Source: Burkholderia sp. FERM BP-3421
GTDB lineage: Bacteria > Pseudomonadota > Gammaproteobacteria > Burkholderiales > Burkholderiaceae
Reading direction: 5' to 3'
NCBI RefSeq assembly: GCF_028657905.1
Contig: NZ_CP117781.1
Span: 992,001-1,056,000 of the forward strand
DNA length: 64,000 nucleotides
The number at the start of each line of letters is the position of its first letter. Positions within the stretch are counted from its first letter, which is position 1. Shown here in pieces: positions 7,057-15,530 of the stretch. The translations under genes and the position numbers were made by a program. Below the pieces are notes generated by a model. The model was not told the DNA's origin. It saw nothing but the letters and a program-made list of their open reading frames with translations, and did not search any database.

Positions 7057-8337
7057 ATGTTCGTTCCAGAGACGCAAGCCGCGCAGGCGGCAGGCGGGCG
7101 CCGTCGCGCGCCTGCCGGTCCGATTCACCCGAAGCGCTTCGACCCGGACGCGCAGGGGCCGCTCGCCGGCGTGCGCGTGGTGGACTTGTCGCGGTTGATG
7201 GCGGGCAACATGCTGAGTGTGCAGCTCGCGGACTTCGGCGCGGACGTGGTGAAGGTCGAGAGCGAGCGCGGCGATACGCTGCGCGCGGTCGGCGCGGGCG
7301 GCATCAGCACCAACTGGAAGGTTTACGGGCGCAACAAGCGCAGCGTGTGCGTCGACCTGCGCACGCCCGAGGGGCGCGAGATCGTGCGTCGCCTGGCGCG
7401 CGACGCCGACGTGTTCATCGAGAGCTTCAAGCCCGGCGTCGCGGAGCAGATGGGCCTCGGTCCGGACGATCTGTTCGCGGTGCAGCCGTCGCTCGTGATC
7501 GCGCGGATCTCCGGCTGGGGGCAGACAGGGCCCTACCGTCACAAGCCGGGGTTCGGCACGCTGGCGGAAGGCTATGCGGGGTTTGCGGCGATCAACGGCT
7601 TCGCGGATCGCGAGCCGGTGCTGCCGCCGATGTTCCTCGGCGACATGACGGCGGGGCTGTCCGGCGCGATCGCGGTGCTGGTCGCGCTGCACGCGCGCGA
7701 CGCGCAGCACGCGGCCGGGCAGGTGATCGACGTGTCGCTGTTCGAGCCGCTGCTGTCGATCCTCGGGCCGGCGGCGGCGAACTATGTGATGACGGGCAAG
7801 ATCAAGGCGCGCACCGGCAGCCGTTCGTCGAACACCGCGCCGCGCAATGCCTACCGCACCCGCGACGACAAGTGGCTGTGCCTGTCGAGTTCGACGCAGG
7901 CGATGGCGGAACGCCTGTTCCGCGCGATCGGCCGCGCCGATCTGATCGACGATCCGCGCTACGCGACCAACGTGCAGCGCGTGCAGCATGCGGACGCGCT
8001 CGATGCGATCGTCGGCGAATTCATCGCCGCGCGCGACCTTGCCGAGAACCTCGCGTTCTTCGAGGAGTCGGGCGTGACGGTCGGCCCGATCCAGGATATT
8101 GCCCAGATCGTTCAGGATCACTATGTGATCGAGCGCGAGGCGCTGGTCGAGTTGCCCGACGACGAGGTGGGCAGCCTGCCGATGCACAACATCGCGCCGC
8201 GCCTGTCGGAGACGCCCGGCACCTTCCGGCGTCCCGCGCCGGGCCTGGGCGAGCACAACCGCGAGATCCTGCTGCCGCTGCTCGGCGAGGACGAATATGC
8301 GCGGCTCGTCGAGCAGAAGGTGATTCGCGCGGCGTAG
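7057..8337 (+). CDS. CaiB/BaiF (class III) CoA-transferase
   Basis: A 426-residue family III CoA-transferase, which moves CoA between carboxylic acids. Family signatures: GPLAGVRVVDLSRLMAG near residue 30, ADVVKVES, GRNKRSVCVDLRTPEGR, and FLGDMTAG carrying the Asp expected to form the acyl-aspartyl intermediate. Start at 7057 follows CCAGGAG. It lies 48 bases after iclR and 90 bases before cyclase copy 2, so the three with the MFS gene form one likely operon. In combination with the divergent CitE-like lyase it would activate an acid as its CoA ester for cleavage. The exact acid cannot be read from the sequence. Confidence 0.9.
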   Translation: MFVPETQAAQAAGGRRRAPAGPIHPKRFDPDAQGPLAGVRVVDLSRLMAGNMLSVQLADFGADVVKVESERGDTLRAVGAGGISTNWKVYGRNKRSVCVDLRTPEGREIVRRLARDADVFIESFKPGVAEQMGLGPDDLFAVQPSLVIARISGWGQTGPYRHKPGFGTLAEGYAGFAAINGFADREPVLPPMFLGDMTAGLSGAIAVLVALHARDAQHAAGQVIDVSLFEPLLSILGPAAANYVMTGKIKARTGSRSSNTAPRNAYRTRDDKWLCLSSSTQAMAERLFRAIGRADLIDDPRYATNVQRVQHADALDAIVGEFIAARDLAENLAFFEESGVTVGPIQDIAQIVQDHYVIEREALVELPDDEVGSLPMHNIAPRLSETPGTFRRPAPGLGEHNREILLPLLGEDEYARLVEQKVIRAA

Positions 8338-8427
8338 CGGGCGGCGCGTCGACGTACCCGCGCGACGCGGCCGCGATGGACGGCCGCGCGCGCGGTCATG
8401 CGAACGAAACCAATTGGAGGGGACACG

Positions 8428-9444
8428 ATGGGAGCACGCTGGACACACCGGCCGCCGGGTTCGAACTGGGGGGAATTCGGTCCGGACGATCAGAAGGGGC
8501 GCTTGAACTGGCTGACGCCGGAGAAGGTGCGCGAGGGTGCGGCGGAAGTGCGGGAGGGTTTGACGTTTTCGTTGAGCCTGCCGCTGGACGTGCCGCGCGG
8601 GGGCGGGTTGAACGCGCGCAGGAAGCCGCCGGCGATCATGCCGGCGCTGCTGAACGAGCGGCCGTACTTCGGTTATAGGGCGGAAGAGCAGATCGCGAAC
8701 GCGACGGACGTGGTGTGCGACGACGCGTTCTGCATGCACTCGCAATTCTCGACGCAGTGGGATGCGCTGTCGCACGTGGGCGGGCTGTTCGACGCGGATG
8801 GAGACGGAGAGGCGGAAGCGGTGTTCTACAACGGCTACCGGTTGGGCGAACACGTGCGGGTGCCGGAACAGGGCGCGGTGCGCGGCGGCGCGGAGGCGCT
8901 GGGGATCGAGGTGATGGCGGCGACGGGCGTGCAGGGTCGCGGGGTGTTGATCGACCTGCGGCATCACTTCGGGCTGGGCCGGACGAAGGTGGGCTACGAG
9001 CAGCTGATGCGGGTGATGGACGTGGATGGAGTGCGGGTGGAGCGCGGTGACATGGTGTGCATCCACACGGGCTTCGCGGAGTTGTTGTTGAAGGACGAGA
9101 CGGGAGAAGGAGACACGCTGTCGCAGTGCTGCGTGCTGGACAGCGCGGACGAGAGGCTGTTGAGGTGGGTGGACGAGAGCGGGCTGTCGGTGCTGGCGGC
9201 GGACAATCACGCGGTGGAGGAGCGTCCGAAGGGGGCGGGAGCGAAGGCGGAGCGCGGGGCGGCGATGCCGTTGCACGAGCTGTGCCTGTTCAAGCTTGGG
9301 ATCCACCTTGGGGAGCTGTGGCACCTGACGCCGCTGGCGACGTGGTTGCGGGGGAAGGGGCGCAACCGGTTCCTGCTGACCGCGCCGCCGCTGCATATCC
9401 GCGGGCTGGTGGGGTCGCCCGTCAACCCGGTCGCGACCGTCTGA
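8428..9444 (+). CDS. Cyclase-family (PF04199-type) metal hydrolase, copy 2
   Basis: A 338-residue protein almost identical to the product of 202-1221; the N-terminal nine residues differ (MGARWTHRP) and one internal Gln is Glu here. ATG at 8428 follows TTGGAGGGG; an upstream ATG at 8398 lacks a ribosome site. The same foreign-looking codon use (TTG, GGG) is present as in copy 1. It is embedded between the CoA-transferase and the MFS gene, with the MFS start 51 bases downstream, so this copy has a plausible operon role in the IclR-controlled pathway, perhaps opening a lactone or amide before or after CoA activation. Confidence 0.87.
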   Translation: MGARWTHRPPGSNWGEFGPDDQKGRLNWLTPEKVREGAAEVREGLTFSLSLPLDVPRGGGLNARRKPPAIMPALLNERPYFGYRAEEQIANATDVVCDDAFCMHSQFSTQWDALSHVGGLFDADGDGEAEAVFYNGYRLGEHVRVPEQGAVRGGAEALGIEVMAATGVQGRGVLIDLRHHFGLGRTKVGYEQLMRVMDVDGVRVERGDMVCIHTGFAELLLKDETGEGDTLSQCCVLDSADERLLRWVDESGLSVLAADNHAVEERPKGAGAKAERGAAMPLHELCLFKLGIHLGELWHLTPLATWLRGKGRNRFLLTAPPLHIRGLVGSPVNPVATV

Positions 9445-9447
9445 GCG
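8452..9447 (+). repeat. Direct repeat, copy 2 (996 bp, cyclase gene)
   Basis: Partner of 229-1224, with three mismatches seen. Recombination between the copies would remove about 8.2 kb including the LysR, MmgE/PrpD, porin, CitE-like, IclR and CoA-transferase genes and leave one cyclase gene. Confidence 0.95.
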
Positions 9448-9495
9448 GCGCATCCCGCCGGGCCGCGCGGCCCGGCAGCCATCCGAGGAAAGCAC

Positions 9496-10950
9496 ATGTC
9501 ATCGTTCCATCCGTCATCCATCGCCGCGCGGATCGACCGCCTGCCGGCGACCGCCAGCATCTGGAAGCTCGTCCTGTTCCTGAGCGTCGGCGGCTTCTTC
9601 GAGGTCTACGACCTGTTCCAGATGACCTATCTGCCGCCCGGCCTGATCCGCGACGGCATCTTCCACGCGGGCGCGCACGGCGTGCTCGGCATGTCGGACC
9701 AGGGCGCGCTCGGCGCGGCCACCTTTGCCGGATTGTTCGTCGGCGAGATGTTCGTGTCCCGCCTCGCCGATCGCTTCGGGCGGCGCGCGCTGTTCACGGG
9801 CGCGCTGCTGCTGTACACGGCCGCGAGCCTCGCGATGTGCGTGCAGTCGAGCGCGCTCGGCATCCTGCTGTGCCGCTTCGTCGCCGGCTGCGGAATTGGC
9901 GCGGAACTGATCACGATCGGCGCGTTCCTGACCGAGCTGGTGCCGAAGGCCGTGCGCGGCCGCGCGTTCGCGCTGTGTTTCGCGATCGGCTATCTGGCGA
10001 TGCCGGTGCTCGCGTTCGTGTCGTGGCTGTGGGTGCCGCGCGCGCCGCTCGGGGTGTCCGGCTGGCGCTGGGTCGTGCTGCTCGGCGGCAGCGGCGCGGT
10101 GGTGGTGTGGTGGCTGCAGTCGCGCCTGCCCGAATCGCCGCGCTGGCTCGCACGGGTCGGCCGCGGAGCCGAGGCCGAGGATGTGCTGGGCGCGCTCGAA
10201 CGCGCGGTCGAGCGGGAAACCGGCCGGCCGCTGCCCGCGCTCGTCGCGACGGAATCGAGCGCGGCGGCGGGCGTGCGACGTGTGTCGATGTGGGATCGCC
10301 ATCATCGCGGCCGCACACTGATGCTGATCGCGTTCAACGCGTTCCTCAGCATCGGCTTCTTCGGCTTCAGCCAGTGGCTGCCGACGCTGCTCGCCGCGCA
10401 GGGCGCGACGATCACGAAGAGCCTCTGGTATGCGTTCGTGATCGCGTTCGCGTATCCGGTGTCGCCGTTCATCGCGGGTCTGCTGGCCGACCGGATCGAG
10501 CGCAAGTGGCTGATCGTGGCGTCGGCGGCGGGCGTCGCGCTGTTCGGCACCGCGTTCGCGTTGTCCGCGCAGGCGGCCTTCGTGATCGCGTTCGGCGTGC
10601 TGGTCACGCTGTGCAATACCGTGCTCGCGAGCAACGGCACCGCGTATCAGGCCGAGGTGTTCCCGACCGAGATCCGCTCGCGCGCGCTCGGCTTCGTTCA
10701 TTCGATCGGGCGGCTCACGGGCATCGCGAGCAGTTTCCTCGTCGCGCTCTTGCTGGAGCGCGCGGGCGTGCCGGCGGTGTTCGTGCTGATCGGCGGCAGC
10801 ATGCTGGTCGTGGTGCTGTCGATCGGGGTGTTCGGCCCGCGCACCAATCATCGGGCGCTGGATGAACTGCCGGGGGAGGCGGGAGCCGATGCGATGCGCG
10901 ATGCGCATGATGCGGTACGGGGCGCTCGCGTGAACGCGGGGCGTTCCTAG
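9496..10950 (+). CDS. MFS transporter, metabolite:H+ symporter type
   Basis: A 484-residue major facilitator protein with about 12 membrane segments. The A-like loop motif ADRFGRRALF lies after segment 2, GIGAELITIGAFLTELVP after segment 4 and PESPRWLARVGRGAEAEDVL in the central loop, all usual for the sugar/metabolite symporter branch. It is last in the IclR-CoA-transferase-cyclase unit (51-base gap) and probably imports the acid that the pathway degrades. Confidence 0.88.
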   Translation: MSSFHPSSIAARIDRLPATASIWKLVLFLSVGGFFEVYDLFQMTYLPPGLIRDGIFHAGAHGVLGMSDQGALGAATFAGLFVGEMFVSRLADRFGRRALFTGALLLYTAASLAMCVQSSALGILLCRFVAGCGIGAELITIGAFLTELVPKAVRGRAFALCFAIGYLAMPVLAFVSWLWVPRAPLGVSGWRWVVLLGGSGAVVVWWLQSRLPESPRWLARVGRGAEAEDVLGALERAVERETGRPLPALVATESSAAAGVRRVSMWDRHHRGRTLMLIAFNAFLSIGFFGFSQWLPTLLAAQGATITKSLWYAFVIAFAYPVSPFIAGLLADRIERKWLIVASAAGVALFGTAFALSAQAAFVIAFGVLVTLCNTVLASNGTAYQAEVFPTEIRSRALGFVHSIGRLTGIASSFLVALLLERAGVPAVFVLIGGSMLVVVLSIGVFGPRTNHRALDELPGEAGADAMRDAHDAVRGARVNAGRS

Positions 10951-11303
10951 CCGGAGAAGGGAGCCCGGGATGCGCAAGGCCCGCCCCGGGCTTGCGCGTG
11001 ACACGGGCTCGCTGATCGAGGTGAGGCGCGTCTGCATGTTGCGGACGCGCGATGGCCGTCTACGCTGCGCTCAGGCGCGCCGAGGTCCTGGCGAGAACGA
11101 AGGCGGCAGGCAGTCAGCACATCTGAGGGCGCGAACGGGTGCATCGCGTCGCATCGAGTCGGGCACGCCATACCCGACACGTCACCCGCGACACCTGCCT
11201 GCATCGCTCCACCGTTCGACCGCTTGCCAGAAAAACGAACCCCCACGCTCTGGAAAACATGGGGTTCGTCAGTGGTCAGGCCCCGCAATACGGGGCCCGC
11301 GGC
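10951..11303. other. Intergenic region after MFS gene
   Basis: No convincing gene. It holds the hairpin at 10972-10997 and otherwise GC-rich sequence in which only short shadow frames are open. It separates the plus-strand catabolic unit from the convergent methyltransferase gene. Confidence 0.6.
10972..10997 (+). terminator. GC-rich hairpin, possible terminator
   Basis: GCGCAAGGCCCG and CGGGCTTGCGC pair with one bulged base around a CC-rich loop. It lies 21 bases after the MFS stop. There is no T-run after it, so termination is likely but not certain. Confidence 0.4.
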
Positions 11304-11966
11304 TCAGGCACGCGATTTCAGCACCTGCCTCAACGTTTCCACTTCCCATATCGTCATCGAAGCGTGCCAATCCGTCGTCCCTTCTATCCCGTCCGCCAGT
11401 TCCAGCACCGGGGGCGGAAATGAGAACGGGGCCGATCGGAACTGGATCGGACGAAATTCGAAATTGACGCCGGCCTGAGTGCGATCCAGATCGAAATTGG
11501 TCACATCGGGGTGAAATGTCGGCGATATCGAACTGACGCACATGTATTTGATGTCGCTCTTGGCGATGTTTTCCAATGACTGGAAAACAAGATCGTTCGA
11601 GAAATGGATGAAACAATCGCGGATGAAGATCAGGTCCGCCGCGGGCAGGGCGTCGCTCACGAGGTCCAGCGACATGAAGCGCCGCGAAGGCGATCCGTAC
11701 GCAGCCGTATTGGATGCGACCAACGCGGGGACGATGTCGCCGCCGATGTAGTCGACGCCTGTCAGGTCGACCTCCTTCATCCAGTTGAAGTCGCCGCACG
11801 GCACGTCGAGCAGGCGCGACACGCCCAACTGGCGCAGGGCGGACGGCAGCGCTTCGATCAAGCGCTTCGTGTACCACAAGGCCGAGCCTTGACCGGAGCG
11901 GCTCTCGTCGCTTCCCCAGAGGTTGTTCCTATAGACTGATTCGAAGAATTCCTGACGATTGGTCAT
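11304..11966 (-). CDS. Class I SAM-dependent methyltransferase
   Basis: A methyltransferase of about 220 residues. Motif I is LLDVPCGDFNWM (about residue 54), followed by DYIGGDIVPALV (acidic motif II end) and DLIFIRDCFIHFS (motif IV region). The opening FESVYRNNLWGSDESRSGQGS is typical for a small family of predicted methyltransferases found in sugar and secondary-metabolite gene sets. Starts are possible at 12026, 11978 and 11966; 11966 (MTNRQEFFESVY) is preceded by GGGA eight bases away and matches the family start. It stands alone, convergent with the MFS gene on its left and in line with nothing on its right. Target unknown. Confidence 0.8.
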   Translation of the reverse strand: MTNRQEFFESVYRNNLWGSDESRSGQGSALWYTKRLIEALPSALRQLGVSRLLDVPCGDFNWMKEVDLTGVDYIGGDIVPALVASNTAAYGSPSRRFMSLDLVSDALPAADLIFIRDCFIHFSNDLVFQSLENIAKSDIKYMCVSSISPTFHPDVTNFDLDRTQAGVNFEFRPIQFRSAPFSFPPPVLELADGIEGTTDWHASMTIWEVETLRQVLKSRA

Positions 11967-12312
11967 TGCTGTTCCCATGCTGAAAGGGCAATCCGTCGTG
12001 TGCGGCGAGTCTGGATGGTTTTGCACGATTCAGCCATTCTTCGAGACCCCAATATGGCCTCGCGCGATGGCAGATGGGCGGCTGCCCGGGTCGCGTCCCG
12101 ATGCATCGGGACGACCATTCGCCGAGACGCGGATCGACGCAGGGGACAATTCAGGTGCTCCGCCGCTCAACGGGTTGGACGCTCGTCCCACGTATCCGCG
12201 CACTGATAGTACATCCCCGAAGGGGGGGGACTTGTCAAAGAGTTTGAACTCATCGAGGAATTCCAGGGCGAGGCCGCGTGAGACGCGCTGCGCGGCTGCC
12301 CCCGTGGCGCGC
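11967..12312. other. Intergenic region with 20-bp palindrome
   Basis: No convincing gene. It carries the upstream region of the methyltransferase gene, the perfect palindrome at 12094-12113 and the downstream end of the MFS gene at 12313-13737. Base composition is slightly lower in GC than in the flanking genes. Confidence 0.6.
12094..12113. promoter_or_regulatory. Perfect 20-bp palindrome
   Basis: CGTCCCGATGCATCGGGACG is perfectly self-complementary with no spacer. It lies about 128 bases upstream of the methyltransferase start. The size and symmetry suit a dimeric regulator; a hairpin role is less likely because there is no loop. Confidence 0.45.
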
Positions 12313-13737
12313 TCAGTCCGCGACGGGCAGGGCGACGGGCGCGCGGCGCGCCTCGTCGTCGTGCGACGCGAGTTCCTCCAGCGCGAGCCCCCTGGTCTCG
12401 ATGCCGAGCAGCCACACCGCGCCCGCCGCCGCCGCGAACGACAGCGCCCCGAGCGTGAACACGCCGCCCTGGCCGAACACCGGCAGCACGACCCCGACGA
12501 CGGATGGCCCGATCAGCGACCCGACCCGGCCGATCGCCGACGCGAAGCCCGAGCCGGTGGCGCGCGCGCCGGTGCCGTAGAGCACCGGCGTGTAGGTGTA
12601 CAGCACCGCCCACATGCCGAACAGGAAGAACTGCATGGCGAGGCCGGTGCCGATCAGCAGCGCGACGCTCGCGCCATGCAGCGCGGTCTGGCCATAGGCG
12701 AAGGCCATCACCGCGCCGCCCGCGAGCGAGGCGATGCAGGTCGGCTTGCGCCCCCAGCGCTCGACGAGCCACGCCGCGCACAGAAAGCCCGGCACGCCGC
12801 CGAGCGAGATCAGCATCGTGTAGTACACCGATTGCGTGACCGCGAAGCCGGCCTGCTGGAGCAGCGCGCCGAGCCATGAAGTGAGACCGTAGAAGCCGAG
12901 CAGCGCGAAGAACCACAGCAGCCAGACCATCGTCGTGCGACGCCGGTAGCCGGCGCTCCAGATCTCGCGGAACGCGCCGCGCGCATGGGGCGCCGCCGGC
13001 GCGACGGCATGCCGTGCGGGTTCCGGCAACTGCGCGGCGCCGGTCGAGCGCATCACCTTCGCCTCGATCTGCGCGAGTACGCGCGCGGCGTCCGCGAGCC
13101 GGCCGCGGTGTTCGAGCCAGCGCGGCGACTCGGGCACGAGCCGGCGCACCACGAGCACGAACACGGCGGGCACCGCGAGCAGCGCGAACACGGTGCGCCA
13201 GCCGAAGCTCGGCAGCACGAAGTAGGCGATGAGGCCGGCCGTGATGAAACCGAGCGGCCAGAAGCCGTCCATCAGCGCGATCAGCCGGCCGCGCCGCGCG
13301 GCGGGCACGAACTCGGACAGCAGCGTCTGCGCGATCGGGAATTCCATGCCCATGCCGACGCCGAGCAGCACGCGATAGAGGATCAGCGCGTCGACGCTTT
13401 GCGCGGTCGAGCACAGCCAGGACGCGAGGCCCCACAGCACCATGCTCCACTGGAACACCGGGCGGCGGCCGAAGCGGTCGGCGAGCAGGCCGGCCACCGC
13501 CGCGCCGAGCACCATGCCGAAGAAGCTCGCACTCGCGACGAGGCCCGCCATCGCGGTCGACAGCCCGAATTCATGGCGGATCGAGCCGAGCAGGAAGGTC
13601 ATCATGCCGAGATCGACCGAGTCGAAGAAGAACGCGACGGCGATGATGATGAAGATCAGCCGGTGATAGCCGGAGAACGGCAGGCGTTCGAGCCGGGCGG
13701 CGGCGCTGGCGGGGGCGGAAACGGGAGCGGCGGGCAT
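12313..13737 (-). CDS. MFS transporter (tandem paralogue A)
   Basis: A 474-residue MFS carrier of the metabolite:H+/sugar-porter branch. It has LADRFGRRPVFQWSMVLWG after segment 2, GMGMEFPIAQTLLSEFVP after segment 4, LVPESPRWLEHRGRLADAAR in the centre and about 12 hydrophobic segments. Its neighbour at 14019-15380 is very similar over almost the full length, showing tandem duplication. This copy keeps a C-terminal extension of about 20 residues after GIETRGLAL that the other lacks. Substrate unknown. Confidence 0.88.
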   Translation of the reverse strand: MPAAPVSAPASAAARLERLPFSGYHRLIFIIIAVAFFFDSVDLGMMTFLLGSIRHEFGLSTAMAGLVASASFFGMVLGAAVAGLLADRFGRRPVFQWSMVLWGLASWLCSTAQSVDALILYRVLLGVGMGMEFPIAQTLLSEFVPAARRGRLIALMDGFWPLGFITAGLIAYFVLPSFGWRTVFALLAVPAVFVLVVRRLVPESPRWLEHRGRLADAARVLAQIEAKVMRSTGAAQLPEPARHAVAPAAPHARGAFREIWSAGYRRRTTMVWLLWFFALLGFYGLTSWLGALLQQAGFAVTQSVYYTMLISLGGVPGFLCAAWLVERWGRKPTCIASLAGGAVMAFAYGQTALHGASVALLIGTGLAMQFFLFGMWAVLYTYTPVLYGTGARATGSGFASAIGRVGSLIGPSVVGVVLPVFGQGGVFTLGALSFAAAAGAVWLLGIETRGLALEELASHDDEARRAPVALPVAD

Positions 13738-14018
13738 GTCGACCTCTGGCGCGGAAGCGGCCCGGGCGGCGGGACGCCGCGGGGCCGGTCCGGTCAGTAG
13801 ATGCGACCATTAATCGCCGCCATAGAAGGAAACCGGCGTCGGGGTGGAACGGGCGCGCCATCGGCGGCGGGCCCGCCCGGCGTCGGTGCTGGGGCGATCA
13901 CTCGCAAGGCATTCATCTGAACGCCGGAGCGGGCGTGACGCGTTGCGCATGCTGCGCGCCCGGTTCGCGGCGGGCAGGGCGAGCGGTGCGGCGCGCCCGG
14001 GTGTTGCGACGTCCGCGC

Positions 14019-15380
14019 CTAGAACGCGAGCCCCTTGGTCTCGATGCCGAGCAGCCACACCGCGCCCGCCGCCACCGCGAACGACAGCGCCCCGAGCGTG
14101 AACACGCCGCCCTGGCCGAACACCGGCAGCACGATCCCGACGACGGCCGGCCCGATCAGCGACCCGATCCGGCCGACCGCCGACGCGAAGCCCGAGCCGG
14201 TGGCGCGCGCGCCGGTGCCGTACAGCTCCGGCGTGTAGGCGTACAACACCGCGCACATCCCGAACAGGAAGAATTGCATCGCGAGGCCGGTGCCGATCAG
14301 CAGCGCGACGCTTGCGCCATGCAGCGCGGTCTGGCCATAGGCGAAGGCCATCACCGCGCTGCCCGCGAGCGAGGCGATGCAGGTCGGCTTGCGCCCCCAG
14401 TGCTCGACGAGCCAGGCCGCGCACAGAAATCCCGGCACGCCGCCGAGCGAGATCAGCATCGTGTAGTACACCGATTGCGTGAGCGCGAAGCCCGCGTGCT
14501 GGAGCAGCGCGCCGAGCCATGAGGTGAGACCGTAGAAGCCGAGCAGCGAGAAGAACCACAGCAGCCAGACCATCGTCGTGTGACGCCGGTAGCCGCTGCT
14601 CCAGATCTCGCGGAACGCGCCGCGTGGATGCGGCGCGGCGGGTGCGCTGACGTACTGCGCCGGTTCCGGCAGATGGGTCGCGCCGGTCGAGCGCATCACC
14701 CTCGCCTCGATCTGCGCGAGCACGCGCGCGGCATCCGCGAGCCGGCCGTGGTGTTCGAGCCAGCGCGGCGACTCGGGCACGAGCCGGCGCACCACGAGCA
14801 CGAACACGGCGGGCACCGCGAGCAGCGCGAACACGGCGCGCCAGCCGAAGCTCGGCAGCACGAAGTAGGCGATGAGGCCGGCCGTGATGAAGCCGAGCGG
14901 CCAGCAGCCGTTCAGCAGCGCGGTCGCCCGGCCGCGCCACGCGACGGACACGAACTCGGACAGCAGCGTCTGCGCGATCGGGAATTCCATGCCCATGCCG
15001 ATGCCGAGCAGCACGCGGTAGACGAGGAGCGCGTCGACGCTCTGCGCGGTCGAGCACAGCCAGGACGCGAGGCCCCACAGCACCATGCTCCACTGGAACA
15101 CCGGACGGCGGCCGAAGCGGTCGGCGAGCAGGCCGGCCACCGCCGCGCCGAGCCCCATGCCGAAGAAGCTCGCGCTCGCGACGAGGCCCGCCATCGCGGT
15201 CGACAGTCCGAATTCATGGCGGATCGAGCCGAGCAGGAAGGTCATCATGCCGAGATCGACCGAATCGAAGAAGAACGCGACGGCGATGATGAAGAAAATC
15301 AGCCGGTGATAGCCGGAGAACGGCAGGCGTTCGAGCCGGGCGGCGGCGTTGGGGGGAGAAGCGGCGGTAGCGGTGGGCAT
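14019..15380 (-). CDS. MFS transporter (tandem paralogue B)
   Basis: A 453-residue MFS carrier nearly identical in most segments to the product of 12313-13737, for example LPFSGYHRLIF, then FDSVDLGMMTFLLGSIRHEF, and GFYGLTSWLGALLQ. It ends at GIETKGLAF with a TAG, short of the tail of paralogue A. Differences cluster in loops and around residues 130-145 (VSVAWRGRATALLNGCW versus VPAARRGRLIALMDGFW), which may signal altered specificity. A gap of 281 bases separates the two genes. Confidence 0.88.
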   Translation of the reverse strand: MPTATAASPPNAAARLERLPFSGYHRLIFFIIAVAFFFDSVDLGMMTFLLGSIRHEFGLSTAMAGLVASASFFGMGLGAAVAGLLADRFGRRPVFQWSMVLWGLASWLCSTAQSVDALLVYRVLLGIGMGMEFPIAQTLLSEFVSVAWRGRATALLNGCWPLGFITAGLIAYFVLPSFGWRAVFALLAVPAVFVLVVRRLVPESPRWLEHHGRLADAARVLAQIEARVMRSTGATHLPEPAQYVSAPAAPHPRGAFREIWSSGYRRHTTMVWLLWFFSLLGFYGLTSWLGALLQHAGFALTQSVYYTMLISLGGVPGFLCAAWLVEHWGRKPTCIASLAGSAVMAFAYGQTALHGASVALLIGTGLAMQFFLFGMCAVLYAYTPELYGTGARATGSGFASAVGRIGSLIGPAVVGIVLPVFGQGGVFTLGALSFAVAAGAVWLLGIETKGLAF

Positions 15381-15497
15381 GGCGACCTCTGGTGCGAGGG
15401 CGGCCTGGGGCGGTGTGATGCGGCTGGGCCGGTCAAATCATGATACGCGGCAGACTGCGTGTGTCGATAGGGAGCGAACCCGATGTCGGGCTCGAAC

Positions 15498-15518
15498 GGG
15501 CGCGCCGGCGGCGCGCCC
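15498..15518 (-). terminator. GC-rich hairpin after ABC permease gene
   Basis: GGGCGCGCC and GGCGCGCCC form a perfect 9-bp stem with a three-base loop, 12 bases beyond the permease stop on the minus strand. No T-run follows in that direction. Confidence 0.4.
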
Positions 15519-15530
15519 GCCCGTCCGGCG

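Noticed and set aside
229..9447. The two 1-kb direct repeats as ends of a composite transposon
   Set aside because: The repeats code for a metabolic enzyme, have no terminal inverted repeats or target duplications, and no transposase is present between them.
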